Below are positions 14,241-26,569 of a DNA stretch of 64,000 nucleotides, in pieces. Positions within the stretch are counted from its first letter, which is position 1. Each line of letters begins with the position of its first letter. Made by a program: the position numbers and the translations under genes. The notes below the pieces were generated by a model. The model made no database searches. It saw only the letters and a list, made by a program, of their open reading frames with translations, and was not told the DNA's origin. The stretch lies in assembly GCA_021613375.1 (NCBI GenBank), contig CM038716.1:15275024-15339023 (forward strand), given 5' to 3'. This stretch comes from Megaleporinus macrocephalus. Its lineage: Eukaryota; Chordata; Actinopteri; Characiformes; Anostomidae.

Positions 14241-14350
14241 ACACAAGCTTGAAGACGTTGTCGATTTGGTGGAGATTTTGCGTTTCTGCTGATAATGTGT
14301 TTTAAATTTTGAGCTCGACAAGATTATCTGCACCCACCTACGTTTAAAAT

Positions 14351-14447
14351 ATGTCAGAAGTGTTGGTTGGGCTATGACAAAAACAAGAGTATGAAATGGG
14401 CTCGACCAGCTCCACCCTGGCAAAAATTCCCAACGCGGAGCACTTGA
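14351..14447 (+). promoter_or_regulatory. Chain of three overlapping uORFs before and across the chp2 start
   Basis: uORF a runs 14351-14377 (8 codons plus stop), uORF b 14374-14394 (6 codons plus stop) and uORF c 14391-14447 (18 codons plus stop). Each stop overlaps the next start as ATGA (14374-14377 and 14391-14394). uORF c starts 5 nt before the chp2 ATG in another frame and ends inside chp2 codon 17. The chp2 ATG (14396) has G at -3 and +4. A further small uORF lies at 14295-14312. Whether they act depends on the real transcription start. Confidence 0.6.
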
Positions 14448-17400
14448 TGCAAGAAACTGGCTGTAAGTAGCTTGAAGTTGGTGTTTTTCTTCAATGGATC
14501 GATGTTGTTGAACTTTTCAGCTCTGTATAAAATGATAAAATGAGTAACTGCATAATGTTGAGCATAAACTGTGGCATAGATCTTCCCTGTGAACGTGATT
14601 TCATAAACATTTGATGAAGGAGTGCAGCTGTTCTTGCTTCTTTAAATAATGGATTGATCATGTAGCTTATTATTTTCCGACAGCCTTTTGGTATCTGTGA
14701 GCATGTTGTGAATGCCAGGCTGCAGAGAACGGACTGGTGTGGTTCTATGTGTTTTCATGTGAGCTCAGAGGGACTGAACGCATGGATGGACAGTGACAGC
14801 TGCTGTGATTAGACTCAGGTTTATAGGAAAGCAGTCAAAAGCCACTGCGATTTAAAAAAAAAAACTGGCGATGGATTTCTGCCCACTAAAATACTGTGTA
14901 CTACGCTGTATTCGTGTGGTAAATAAATTGGTATGTCGACTCATCAGTTACCATGTTGAGGAAAATTATGGCGAAGCGACATCGACAGCTGTGCTAGCTA
15001 ACGTACGAGTTGTAGCTTGCTGGCTCGCCCACTTTGTGTTGTCACAACGGTGTGTATTTCTTACAAAGTTGCTACAAGGCGGTGCTTTTTACGATGTCTG
15101 AACAATGTTGTCACAACTTCACTACTAAATAACGTTGTTTACGGCATCGTTTCCACCTTTTGGCAACTTTACAAAATACTATGAAATTGTATGCAGATAA
15201 AGTGGAACGTGTGAAGAATTATAGGAGGTTGTGATGACATACTGACAATGTTGAGACAACATAGTGGTAGAAACAATACCATAAAACAACGATACGTAAT
15301 AGTGACGTTATCACAACCTTGTTCAGACAACAACGTAAAAGCACCACCTATTGACAACGTTGTAGCAACGTTGTAAGAAAGTAGACAGCGTTGCGACAAC
15401 TTTGTGTGTTTGCCTGGAAGCTCCTAAATTATATCTAGGTTACTCATTTCTTTTCTTAGCAAACAACAACGTAAGCTAGCTGACATAGTTTGGAAACATG
15501 AACGTTATAAAGTTATTTAGCTGCAAATGGGAAAAATGTGGTGAAAAAATAATAAAGTTACCTGTCCAGAAGATCTCTGGTTAGGGTCTCTCTTCATGTC
15601 CTTCAGCACCGTAGCTCTGGTCGTTGCTCTTGATCTTGATATTATTTATTTATTTATTTTTCAGTTTTAAGTCTTTATTATTTCCGGTTTGTTTAGCCGT
15701 GTAAGCTGCCGTAGGCCGTGTTTGGCAATTTTGGCTTGGTTTTGGGAGAAAACCACGTCTTGAAATGAGTCTTTCCACTGTTTGTAGTTAGTTGTTCAAC
15801 ACTAGAAAATAACGGCAAGCGCGGTGCGCGCGCAACATGACTGACACCGCTTTGTCCTGATTGGTTAAATGTTGGCGACTTATAGATTCCTTTTCTCGCC
15901 ATTACAGAACCTTACAGCTACATGCAGTTCACACAGACTTGCAGGATGAGAGAAAAATTTAGCCAAATATTACAACATTTTTCCAACATAAAACAATAAC
16001 ACAACCTTTAAAGATACCAGAGAACATATTTATTCGGTATTTTAAGTTGTTCTCTGATACCTGCATAGAAGGTTTGTGACTTTGTCTGCAGTGAAATTGC
16101 CCAGATACAGTTTTACGTGCCTGTGTACAACGCAGTGATTTGGATCTAGAATAAAACAAAGTGTTTCTTGTTGAGCTCTGCTCTGATTTGCTGGTTTACA
16201 GTGAGACACTGCGTTTATCACACAGAAGCAGGCAAAACAAACATGGAGAGAAAAATGAAATGAACGGCCATGTAAATGAGCTAGTTCATTACACTGTTTA
16301 GTTAGCTATGCTAGTAGCTAACGTTACCTGTACTGGCTACATGCTTTTAAACTTGACATCAACACAAAGTATATTAAAGTTGTTACTTACTGTTAAACTG
16401 TCTGAGTAAGATGATCTGCTTCAACTGTAAGAAAGTGGATAAACTCACACAGTATGGCTGCTACTTACAGGTTACTGTTGGGGTTATGATGCTAATACAG
16501 GTAGAACTCTTGTCTCTTCAATGTTAAACTCTGAACAAAGCTAAACAAGGTTTGAGAAACTGTCTGGAGTGACATGAGTAGAGAAGAAATCACCAGAGTT
16601 GAATTTAGATTCTTGTTAAAGACTTAGGAGCTGATGTTGGCTTCCTGTTCGCCAACTTGTTTTGTTATTTTTCTGTTCCACTATAAATGGTGTCGCAGTT
16701 CATTCTGGTACCTGTAACATTTGGTTAAAAAGCTGGTGAAGCTTCAGACATTTGTAAATAAGCATCAGCCCTGCCCCTTAAAAGTTATTAAGAAAGGGTA
16801 TTATAAGTGCTAACATCGCTGTCAAAGCCTTAAATGGTACATGGTTCATCATTGCTGTTGCTTCGTTGTCGTATATAATTTAAGAGGGTGTAAAATTGTC
16901 ACGTAACAGTGATTATTGGAATCGACCCATTTTACTCTCCTCTTCTACAAATGCAGGACTTGTATTTGAAAGCAGAGACTACATTGTTTATGGTTCACAG
17001 TGTGTCAGTGAACTCTCCTTATTCAACTATGTAAACACAGCTTTCCGCTCTCATGCACACTTACAGATTCCACTGTGTCCTGTCATCATGACACAGTATC
17101 TGAAGCAGAAAGAATGATCATGTTAATTGTGCCCTGTTCCTCTTGCAGTCACTACCGCACATCTTGTTCGCCTGTATGACCGCTACAAAGCTCTGGACAA
17201 AGACAAGAAAGGCTACCTTTCGTGAGACATTTCAGAATCAGTTCTACTACATTTTTCAAGGCACTTATTGAATCTGGCACAAAAACACAAGCTTTATGAA
17301 CCTGTTTTTCTTAAAGTCCTCAGGATTTTGAAGCCATAAAGGAATTGGCCATGAATCCCATTTGTGACCGAATAATCGGGGCCTTCTTCACTTCCGGGTA

Positions 17401-20212
17401 AGAAAATTTCTTTGTGGATTAATAGGCAGAGGCCCTGAAACTACAGTCATTTATATTTGGTTTGTTTGTAATCACAGATGTGATTACCACATGCATATTG
17501 AAAAATGACTTTTTCTTTATTCTTTAAATGCTCAGGACCACCACAGAGCAGGCATTATTTGGAAGGTGGGTCATTCTCAGCACTGCAGTGACCCTGACAT
17601 GGTGGTGGTGTGTAAATGTGTGTTGCACTGGTATGAGTGGATTAGACACAGCAGTGCTGCTGGAATTTTTAAAATCTCAGTGTTACTGCTGGACTGAGAA
17701 TAGTGCATCAACCATATCCATCCATACAACAGAGTCCTGTGACCACTGATGAAGGACTAGAGGATGACCAACTCAAACTGTGTAGCAACAGATGAGCTGT
17801 TGTCTCTGACTTTTCATCTACAAGGTGGACCAACAAGGTAGGAGTGTCTTCTAGAGTGGACAGTAAGTGGACAAAGTGTTTAAAAACTCCAGTAGCAATG
17901 CTGTGTCTGATCCACTCATACTAGCACAGCACACAAACACCACCAGTTTCACTGCACTGTCGAGAATGATCCACCACCCAAATAATACCTGCTCTGTGGT
18001 GGTACTGTGGGTGTCCAGACCATTGAAGAACAGGGTGAAAGAGATCTAACAGAGTATACACATAAACAGATGGACCATAGTATATAAGTGTAGAACTACA
18101 AAGTAGAACTATGAGTTAAGTAGAGCTGATGAAATGGACAATTTGTGTAGCTACAAGGAGGTGGTTTTAATGTTATGTCTGATCGCTGAAATCATTTAAA
18201 CAAATTGATAACCACAAAAATCACAAATAAGTACATGAAATGATGTTCCTTTTAGACAAGAGGCACTGGACTTCCCATCCTTTGTGAGGATTTTGGCACA
18301 TTTTCGTCCCGTTGACAAAAACCGATCCAAAGAGCCCAACTCACCAGACCCCATTAACAGCAGGAGCAACAAACTCAAATGTATGTTTATGTTATATCTT
18401 TACCTTAATGCAAGATCTCTCATTAGGTTAAGCAATCTTGGAGGTAAATATTATATTATCAGCTAATTTCTTGGTTATATAGTTGCTTTTCAGCTATACG
18501 ACCAGGACAAGGATGGCAAGATATCCAGACATGAACTTTTACAGGTGAGTGCTGATGGATCTTTTGTATAATATTGTCTGTGACATTATCAAGGCTTACT
18601 GATACTGATAGGCTTACTATCTTTTATGGGGTCTAAAATGTTGAGCATGCAGTATGCGGGGTGAGCAAACTACCCAAATATCAGTCAAGTATTTAACTGT
18701 ACATTAATATCAGCGTTAAAGCTGTACTACATGGACTGATGGATATAGACCATATGTCATAGATACAGCCATTGGTGTAAAATATGTGGTTAGTCATTCT
18801 GTGGGTGGTTCCAGTAGAGATTGTGTGAGAGTTTCTGCTTCATCACTCACTACATTCATATACTGAAACAGACTAAATATAAATCTGCCTAATTTAAGCA
18901 AGTGACATTGAAAGTCATTTGGCAGGTTCTACGAGCCATGCTGGAGAAGCAAGTAACAGAGGAACAACTGGAGAGCATAGCAGACCGCACCATTCAGGAG
19001 GCGGACCTGGACAGAGACGATGCCATATCTTTTGAGGAGTTTCGAAAGGTGAAACACAATTCCATCTCTGTGCCCTTCACAATGTATTCTGTTCATTCAT
19101 AGTGGTTGTGATATTTCAATGCTTGTATACCATTTCAACTGCAAATGTGTGAAGATACACACCTGCACATTACTTTCATATTAGTTAATACGTTATGTAG
19201 TAGATTTACTAAATAATAAGATTATACGTAGTAGTTAAATAATAAACCCCGCAGTTTAAAGTTTTTAATGGGCGCACATTATGGAAAACTGAACTTTACT
19301 AACTTACTAACTGTGTGTTCCGACCCTACAAGCCTAGGGGTCTAAGGGTAGCAACATAAATAAAACAGACCATCATGACATAGTTCTGATGTAAAAAAGA
19401 AAATTGTATTTATGATACGTCAAATATAAAACATAGCATGGGAGTCAAACAAGAGGTACAAAACAATTAAATAAAGAAAATAAAGGAACAAAAATAAATA
19501 AATCACAGTGTAGCTTCGAGACAAGCCAAGGCCAAAACAGCAAACCAAAATATAACTAATTAAACCTGTACTAACTTGCCTATCGTCAAAAGAAAAAATA
19601 AAAAGAAAGACAACGAAACTTATCCAACTCCCTACACACATAACCACATGTTTGAACTCTTAAATATTGCATATATTGGCCTATTCAGCCTACAGCAGGT
19701 TTGTGCTGCCCCTTCACACTCAAGCTATAGTGTTTTGGCATGGACTGCTTTTTAATGAGGCACAATGTAGGCCAGCCAATCAGAGCAAAGGTAATGTACA
19801 CAAATCATTCTCAAAAACAGCCTGTTTGATTCTAAGACGAGTTGGAAAACGGTCATTTAAATATGGATTATGATACTTTTTGGTAGATAAAGCACAAAAA
19901 TGTTATACATTGATTTCTGAGAAAAAGAAATATGATGATACAAAAAATAGACAGTATGTGCTCTTTAAAGTACAGGCTCTTATTTAACTTCTCTTAATAA
20001 AATAATTGTTGGGTTGTCTTCATATGCTTTATATTTATCACCACAAGCCCATAATGGCTCAAATGTTTTGATATATGCACTGATATATTAATATTGATAT
20101 ATTAAAATGTTGTTAAAGCGCTCAGACTGAAAGTTGATCTGCTTTTGTTTTGCATTAGTCACTGGAAAAGGTCAATATTGACCACAAGATGAGCATCCGT
20201 TTTCTGCGCTAG
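14396..20212 (+). CDS. chp2: Calcineurin B homologous protein 2 (CHP2), 7 exons, 194 aa
   Basis: A calcineurin-B-like EF-hand protein. In mammals CHP2 is an obligate partner of plasma-membrane Na+/H+ exchangers and can bind calcineurin A. Coding exons: 14396-14462, 17149-17221, 17317-17397, 18256-18380, 18483-18544, 18926-19048 and 20159-20212, all with GT/AG sites and continuous frame. The N-terminus MGSTSS fits N-myristoylation. Two degenerate EF-hands occupy the N-lobe ([14 protein letters not shown] near 31-47). EF3 loop is 122-133 ([12 protein letters not shown]) and EF4 loop 163-174 ([12 protein letters not shown]), which has Asp instead of Gly at loop position 6. The N-terminal [12 protein letters not shown] stretch and the 'PINSRSNKL' linker favour CHP2 over CHP1. 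Length matches mammalian CHP2 (about 196). It is tail-to-tail with cox7a1. Confidence 0.9.
15031..15407. mobile_element. Foldback/MITE-like element in chp2 intron 1
   Basis: The left half (about 15031-15160) and the reverse complement of the right half (about 15250-15407) align over most of their length. Shared words include TTCTTACAA.GTTGCTACAA, GGTGCTTTT, GTCTGAACAA.GTTGT, TCACTA and CGTTGTTT. The whole can therefore fold into a long imperfect hairpin with a loop of about 90 nt. No ORF lies inside. This is the structure of a non-autonomous foldback element. Its superfamily is unknown to me. Confidence 0.75.
17530..18190 (+). repeat. Dispersed repeat, family A, near full-length copy in chp2 intron 3
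   Basis: It contains the family words in order: ccaccacagagcaggcatta, ggtcattctcagcactgcagtgaccc, cagcagtgctgctgga, ctgtgtctgatccactcatac, aatgatccaccacccaaata, cattgaagaacagggtgaaa, and the ending aaggaggtggttttaatgtt-atgtctgatcg. Partial copies lie at 3245-3480, 24450-24570 and 37190-37365. The ORFs within it are not genes. Confidence 0.75.
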
Positions 20213-22753
20213 GACATCATTAGCTCCCAAGAAGCACTAAGGACGTAAGGGTCTTATTACTACAGAGCAAAGAGAAAGGATTCAGTCATCAGAGGTATTC
20301 CTTATTCTCCACAACTGCCTTGCCTTGCCTCCTTCACTCCTGTCACTCTTTTGTACTTTCTATGTTAATGACACTACAAAGATTCTTTTGTTCTGTAACA
20401 TGATATTTACTGGAATGCGGTTATTACTGAAACCTGTCAGAGAATGCGGAAATATGTGATGTATAACTTTGTCGAGTGAACTAAGGTTTTTACCCTGCTT
20501 AACATTTGGTTAAGATGATTTTGATACTTGACTGTGATACTTTGCCTGGCTTTACTGTGATTTTGCTCAACTTTTTTTTAATGGAATGGAATAGTTGTCA
20601 CATCCAGATTAGCTTGTTGTGTAAACTACTAAGTTCTTCTTATAGTGTTGAAAGAAAGTGTTTAAAATGATAGTGAACAAAGCTTTTCTCCAGTGGAAAT
20701 ACATCACCTGCTGTTAGTCTGCAGGCTGATACTGGAGTGCATTGGATTACGATAACTAAAACCAAACTTTGAACAGAAGGGCAGGACATTTCCTGCTCAA
20801 GTGTAACATTACATACTATTGATGTTATCTTGTCCATTAAGAGAAGTAAAACTGGTAATTTATTGATAAGAATGTAGCATATACTTGATTAAAATCATTA
20901 GTTACTTTAATACTAAAGATCTTAAAGCTTATACAGTTACTACAAAAACGAGTAGCCAAGTTGTTCATTAACAACACTGTTGTTTCAGTTAGTGGTTTTA
21001 TACAACAGGTAGTTATAATGTTCCTAAATATTTTATTAAACACTAAAGATTAACCAATTTATGCACTGCATGGCTCACAATGAGTATTTGCTTCTCTGGC
21101 AAGACACAAAAACGTTTGCAACTGCAAATAAAGAACAATGCTTGCTCAGAGTTACTCTGCAATTTTTTGTATGCACTCTTTTTCAAGGCTTAGTGCAATA
21201 AAAACTACATAGTAAAGACCTACCTCGAAAGTTCTACATTAAAGAGACTTAATGTGTGTTGTCCACATAAAACCATTAACAGAATATCCTTGAACACAAA
21301 CCATAAACGTTAACTTTAATTGCATGGTTTTGGAAATGCAGCTGCTGCTTTTGTATTATTGGCCATGTTGAAAATAATAAAACATATATTTGTACTTTAC
21401 TTGCACATTGGCATTTTGTTGGGAATAGATTAGGAACGTATCCTGTGGTTCTGGTGCTTAGATTATGTTCTATGGGGACTAAATCCAATGCTACCTCAAC
21501 ATTTCGTAAAGCTCAGTAACTCAATACTGTTTTTCCAAATCTCATGCTGAGTTTCTCTTTTGCCACAAGGTGGTAGCAAAGTCGAGGCTTTAAGTCCAGG
21601 ACTGCATCTGTAGCCACATGGGATGGGAAAATACAGATCATCTGCTGGTTGTGTTCAAAACATTTTCATGGTCACACGTTCTAGAAAACCTGGATCTTCT
21701 TATATGTCATTCTTGGAAAACACCTGGAAAATATGAACATTTAATGTCTTCATGTGAAGCTGGACAGCCAGCACATTCTGCTGCTATTGGCCAGTTTGAG
21801 TGCCCAGTCTATTAATGGTACATTACACCAGACAGAGCAAGGCATCATTATTTCAAGGCAACTTTTTTTCTTTAGTAGATCAAATGATGATTGGTTGGGG
21901 AATAATTAGTGTAAACCACTTGGTCAGTAAGCGTTTGTTAGTGGTTTCTTTAAAGGAGCAATATGTAAGATGGTGTGACCCATCAAATCCATACTCCACA
22001 CAGTCCCTCTACCTCACTCTTCACTCCCCATTTACTTTTCAGTCTGAAGAATCATTAGAAATTCAGCATCAGACTTAATCTCTTTACTTACCAAGAACAT
22101 CTCCAGCAGTGCTATTTTTGTTACTTGTTGATGTTTTGCTTTCGAACATGGTTTCTTACTGAGATTAGACGTGCTTCTTCTTCATCTGCTAATGTGTGGC
22201 CCAACAGCACTTATTATTTAAGTATAATTCAACAATTATAGTTTTAGTACATTTAAAAGCTACTGTAAAATTAGTTTCTAAATTAGTCTGTAAACTACAA
22301 ATTGTACATATTGATAGCGTCAACATATCTATTGCTCAGTTGATGTTAAGAATAAAGAGTTTTACATTATTTCAAGATGATTTTCTAGAGTAACAGTCAT
22401 TTACAAAAGTTCTGAAAAAAAACCCTAATAATCGGAATAAATTTGAATTTTAGTCATATGTGTATTTAGATTCAAATACAATCAACTACAAAACCCAAGG
22501 CTAGTTGCGTCGTGGGATACGTCAACATTTGCTTAAAAGAAATTTTGGGGAAATATTTGTAAAACTATTTCACTTGTAAAAAACACCATCACTTGTAGTA
22601 CATTCATTAGTAAGTGTGGTTTGGAACGCAGCCAAGGACGCTGTGGAGAATTTCTTTCATTTACACCTCCACAGGACAACCGTTCCCTGTGAAGCCAAAG
22701 CCTACAGTATTAAAGAAGCACAGTGGCACAGCTTGGTTTATATACCATATACA
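20213..22753. other. chp2 3' UTR and intergenic spacer
   Basis: This follows the chp2 stop and precedes the cox7a1 3' end on the other strand. No exon was recognised. The last chp2 exon is expected to continue as 3' UTR. A CTCF-like string (CCACAAGGTGGTAGC) occurs at 21563-21577. The small ORFs here have no support. Confidence 0.5.
21127..21202 (+). terminator. Candidate chp2 poly(A) signals
   Basis: Two AATAAA hexamers lie about 0.9-1.0 kb after the chp2 stop, at 21127-21132 and 21197-21202. No nearer canonical AATAAA on the plus strand was noticed, so a long 3' UTR is inferred. Confidence 0.35.
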
Positions 22754-22759
22754 TTTAAT
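22754..22759 (-). terminator. Candidate cox7a1 poly(A) signal (ATTAAA)
   Basis: TTTAAT on the plus strand reads ATTAAA on the gene strand, 80 nt past the stop codon. It is the second most common vertebrate poly(A) hexamer and would give a short 3' UTR, as expected for a small COX subunit mRNA. Confidence 0.4.
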
Positions 22760-22838
22760 TGGAGTTGTATTTATACAGCATAGAAGTGAATTCAACTGAA
22801 TTCATACAAGAAATGCACAGTAATCTCATCTGCTCTCC

Positions 22839-25800
22839 TCATTCTGCCTTGCTCCTGGGCATGGACGCCACCAGAAGCCAGTAACAGGAAAATCCAGTGC
22901 CTGTAAGCAGCGCCAGACAGAAAGATCAGATTCCTTCATGAAATAAGAATGCAACAAAGCACAAGAGCAACAGACTGGATTTACATGCAGTGATGAACAT
23001 CATGATGTGTAGTTTCCTACCAGCAATAGTGAGGGTCATGGTTAAACGGTAGAGTAGTACATCGGTGGTCCCCCCTTTGATGTGGACTGGCAGGCCATTG
23101 TCCTCCTAAAATAGAAGACGGTTACACTTACTGCAGGAGTGTTTCCTCTAATAAGCTAAAACATTCTGAAAAAAACTTCTCGGCTTCAATATGTAAAACC
23201 TGTAATTGGCAGAGAACAAATTACATACATGTCATACGGTGGGTCTTTAAATCTTTTGAATGGTTCCTTAGGGAACCAAAAGTGCTTCTCCAGTGCAGTC
23301 GCTCCCAAGAACAGTTTTTGGCACCTCTTTTTGAGTGTACTCTCATATTTGTTCCTTTTGACGTAGTATTTACTACAGTTTCCTTTTTCAGATCCTCAAA
23401 GCTGGTTAAAAGTGTACGTACAGCTCTGCACTCAATGAAAGTTGTATGAGCATCTGTGAGTGTTTCTTATGTAGCTTACCTGGAAAATCTTCTGCTTGTC
23501 TGGAACCTTGTTTTTCATCTGCCTTGCTGTTGTGTTGAAGGCCCGGGTGGCCACCCGCTGAAGGCTCTATTGGGAAATTCCCCCAAAAACAGATCACATT
23601 TAGATTTATTGTACTGACACTGACATTCACATTGGAGGATTATACCTTTTAACTTTATCATTTCACAAAGACATTATGGGCAAATTTGTTAGGGGCTAGA
23701 AGAGGAAGTTTTAGTTTCAGTGGTTTCAGCAAAAGAATTAATATAATGTAAGCAAACCACATGAGATTAGTGCTTCAAGGATCCTCCAGCATTTTTTCCA
23801 GTGTTTTAATAAATCTGTTTTGCTTGATTGGGGTTCTTTCCATGTAAACATTTACCTCAGCAGAATTAGTAATACTCATTAAAGTGCTTTATAATCTATG
23901 AGGTCATCACTGTTCAAAAATGTGAACAGAAAGTTAAACTCCTACTTCACGAAGTTCACAAACCTACATTAATTTTGCATTTCTTTACAAATACTGCATG
24001 CTTTATTATTTGCACTGTTACACAGACAGTGGAGTTCAAATACCATATTTTAGCCTCTAAATTACCAACAAATCATTTAAAAGTCTTGATCATATTTAAA
24101 ATTCTGCACTATTTGCTGATCAAATTTGTGAAACTAAGCTGTTAAGGTCTTTGTACAAAAAGGTTTTCTCCAGAAAAAAGTTTCTATTCTTGCCCCTGAA
24201 ACACATCTTCAGACAACGGGTTGATTTGATCAACTGATCTACAGACAATTCTAGACTTTTTATTTTCTGTGAATTAACAAACAATGCAGTCGCATTAGTG
24301 ACATTAGCCACGCCCCTTTTCAGCCACACTGTCTGTTTTATCAGCTCTTTGCACTTTGTTGTTCTAAAATTACAGACTGTAGTCCATCTGTTTCTCTGCA
24401 TACTTTATTAGCCCCCTCGCATCCTGTTCTTCAAAGGTCAGGGCCCCCACAGGACCACCACAGAGCAGATATTGTTTAGCTGGTGAGGGTGTCAAACATA
24501 GCAGTGCTGATAAATGACAGTGAGTATAGAAACAAGGAGGTGGTTTTAATGCTGTGGCTGATCAGCCATAGACAGCTCTGACATGCTTAGTTGATTTTCA
24601 GTAAGAAGTAGTTACATATTCTCTACAGAGAACTCAATTAAACATCTCCTGTCATAATACCCTACATCTCCATAATGACAACTTTACAGGTGAAGGAAAA
24701 ACAGTTTTAACTTATAGTAGAGGTTAATAGGCTTTTTATTTAAGTGTTTTTTTACAAATGCTATTGGTCCATTTAGTTTGGTGTTTTCACCTTGTGTACA
24801 GAGTTTGGAACAAATAAATTGTTTCTTATATGTTAAGTACACATGTTCATCAAATAAACAGTAATTATGTGTTAAAATGTGCAGAAGTATCTGTTATGTA
24901 GAGGATGTGTTAACTTCCTTTCACGTTTTCACTTAGAAAATCAACAAAACAGGCTATTTAACCAGGGACAAGACAGACTTCTATATTACTGTGTATATAT
25001 TTTTTCTTTTTTTAATAACTAAGCTTTAAAATTAGATAAAAAAAGTTAAAAGTAAGTAATGATAAATAAATCTGATGTTTTTGCTCTTTTAACCTTAGTG
25101 ACCTTCGTTTTATTTTAAAGCCAGTATGATGGAGTTTTAAAACAGCAGAAAATTGCATCACTGCTCAAATACCTGCAGACCCTAATCAACTAAACTTTTA
25201 GCCTTTTAGACTCATAGACCTTAAATGTGCCTCTTACACAGCTGCATTATTCAGTAGCCTATTATAAATTAAACTGTAAGTACTATAAAACAATCATGAA
25301 ATAATGAGTGTGGCCTTGTGATAGAGTTTAAATTCACATTTAACAGAATGACTATTTTAAATGCAGTCAGTGGGCCTGTTGGACAGAAAGGCTGTGCAGT
25401 GTTCAATGTCAAACTTCGTTACTGCTCCAAAAAAAATCTCACTAGATTTTAGATCAATACAGTGCATTACCAAAACACGTTTAGCAGTCTGTTACACATT
25501 AATCACACATGCGGCTAAGGTTTAGCACACTTTATGGTTCCCAAGGTCATATGTGCAAGTGAAACTGGAGTCACCGTCGGGACTGCGGAACATGGAGAGC
25601 ACACCAATCAGAGCACAGCTTACAGACTGAGGGTGGGACACAACAGATGACACTGTCCACAGTGTATGTGCGTGTGCACATGTACGCATGCTAAACCTGG
25701 AGCATGTGAGGGTGTCACGACCTGCATTAACTCTTTCTAGACAGCGAAAAAAGTTTGTGTTGGTTTCTACTCAAGAAAACTCAAGAGGAAAACGTGTAAT

Positions 25801-26297
25801 GGTGTGTTTACACTACTACAAATGAAATAAGTCAATTAGAGCTCATGCATAAACATTTTTGATAAATTTGCAGTCATTAGGCTTTAGATAGTCTGTAAAA
25901 CTTTCCTGACTGAAAGACTACTTTTACAGACAACAAACCTGTGTACTGTCTATTTTGCTTTCCTCATAAAGCAAGTGCCTCCATATCAGTTGACAGGTTA
26001 TTTCTGGCCTGCAATCGTCCTGTATTGCCGCCGCTTGTTTTTCACACTAATGACAGTCTTTATGAGATAGAGCTGTTTAATAAGTGCCCGTTCAAAGGAC
26101 TGAAAATATTTTCCTGGTAACTTCAGCTAAGCCCCAAGTGGCACAGAGGTCAATCTGGTTGTTATTGTCCTGCTTAAGTTAGTTAGTTTCTACTTTTAAA
26201 GTTTTTCTCTCCGTCGTGCAGCCTCTATATAACTACATACCAACAAATTAATTAGAATTAATTAGAAAAGATTTCATTTTACCAGTAAGTGCCTCAT
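22839..26297 (-). CDS. cox7a1: Cytochrome c oxidase subunit 7A, heart/muscle-type like, 4 exons, 82 aa
   Basis: A small single-membrane-span subunit of mitochondrial complex IV (inner membrane). Exons in transcript order: 26297-26283 (15 nt, MRHLL), 23566-23480, 23105-23021 and 22900-22839, joined in frame with GT/AG sites. The presequence holds RVATRAFNTTARQ. It is followed by the COX7A signature KVPDKQKIFQ-EDNGLPVHIKGG, then LLYRLTMTLTIAG at the start of the membrane span, and ends VASMPRSKAE. The EDNG.PVH..GG form resembles COX7A1 more than COX7A2 (EDDxIPLYLKGG) or COX7A2L. Length fits the family (79-83 aa). The 15-nt first coding exon was found by its phase, donor site and N-terminus, so its confidence is slightly lower than that of the other three. 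Paralog assignment (7a1 against 7a2) should be checked by phylogeny. Confidence 0.87.
24450..24575 (+). repeat. Dispersed repeat, family A, fragment in cox7a1 intron 1
   Basis: It has 'aggaccaccacagagcagat' at its start and 'aaacaaggaggtggttttaa-tgctgtggctgatcagcc' at its end. The middle of the family consensus is mostly deleted. It matches the same end words in the 17.5-18.2 kb copy. Confidence 0.65.
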
Positions 26298-26534
26298 GTC
26301 GGACGCTGTTGTCTGTGAATCTTCCTGCTGCTTGTCTAGCCAGGGCCCATACAAGGACGCACATACACACTGTAGCACTTCTGGAAGGATGCCAAGTATG
26401 GTGGACTGGAGGGAACAAACATTAACAGTGGACAGCTCTGCAGCTGTGACTGGACATAAGCACTGCTCCAGACGCTGCAGCTTATTCTGATCACCCAGCC
26501 GACCGAATGTGGGAATCAGTAATGCTCCAAACAT
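26283..26534 (-). other. 86-codon ORF running in frame into cox7a1 exon 1
   Basis: Upstream of the cox7a1 ATG (26297) the same frame is open back to an ATG at 26534. It begins MFGALLIPTFGRLGDQ and continues to DSQTTASD-MRHLL. The frame is closed upstream by a TAG near 26568. If transcription starts far enough upstream, this would be a 79-residue N-terminal extension or an unusual open 5' UTR. I recognise no domain. Most likely it is 5' flanking or UTR sequence open by chance. An extension would also displace the mitochondrial presequence. Confidence 0.3.
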
Positions 26535-26569
26535 GAGGAAGTAGAAGTTGGCCCTCCTACGATATGAAT

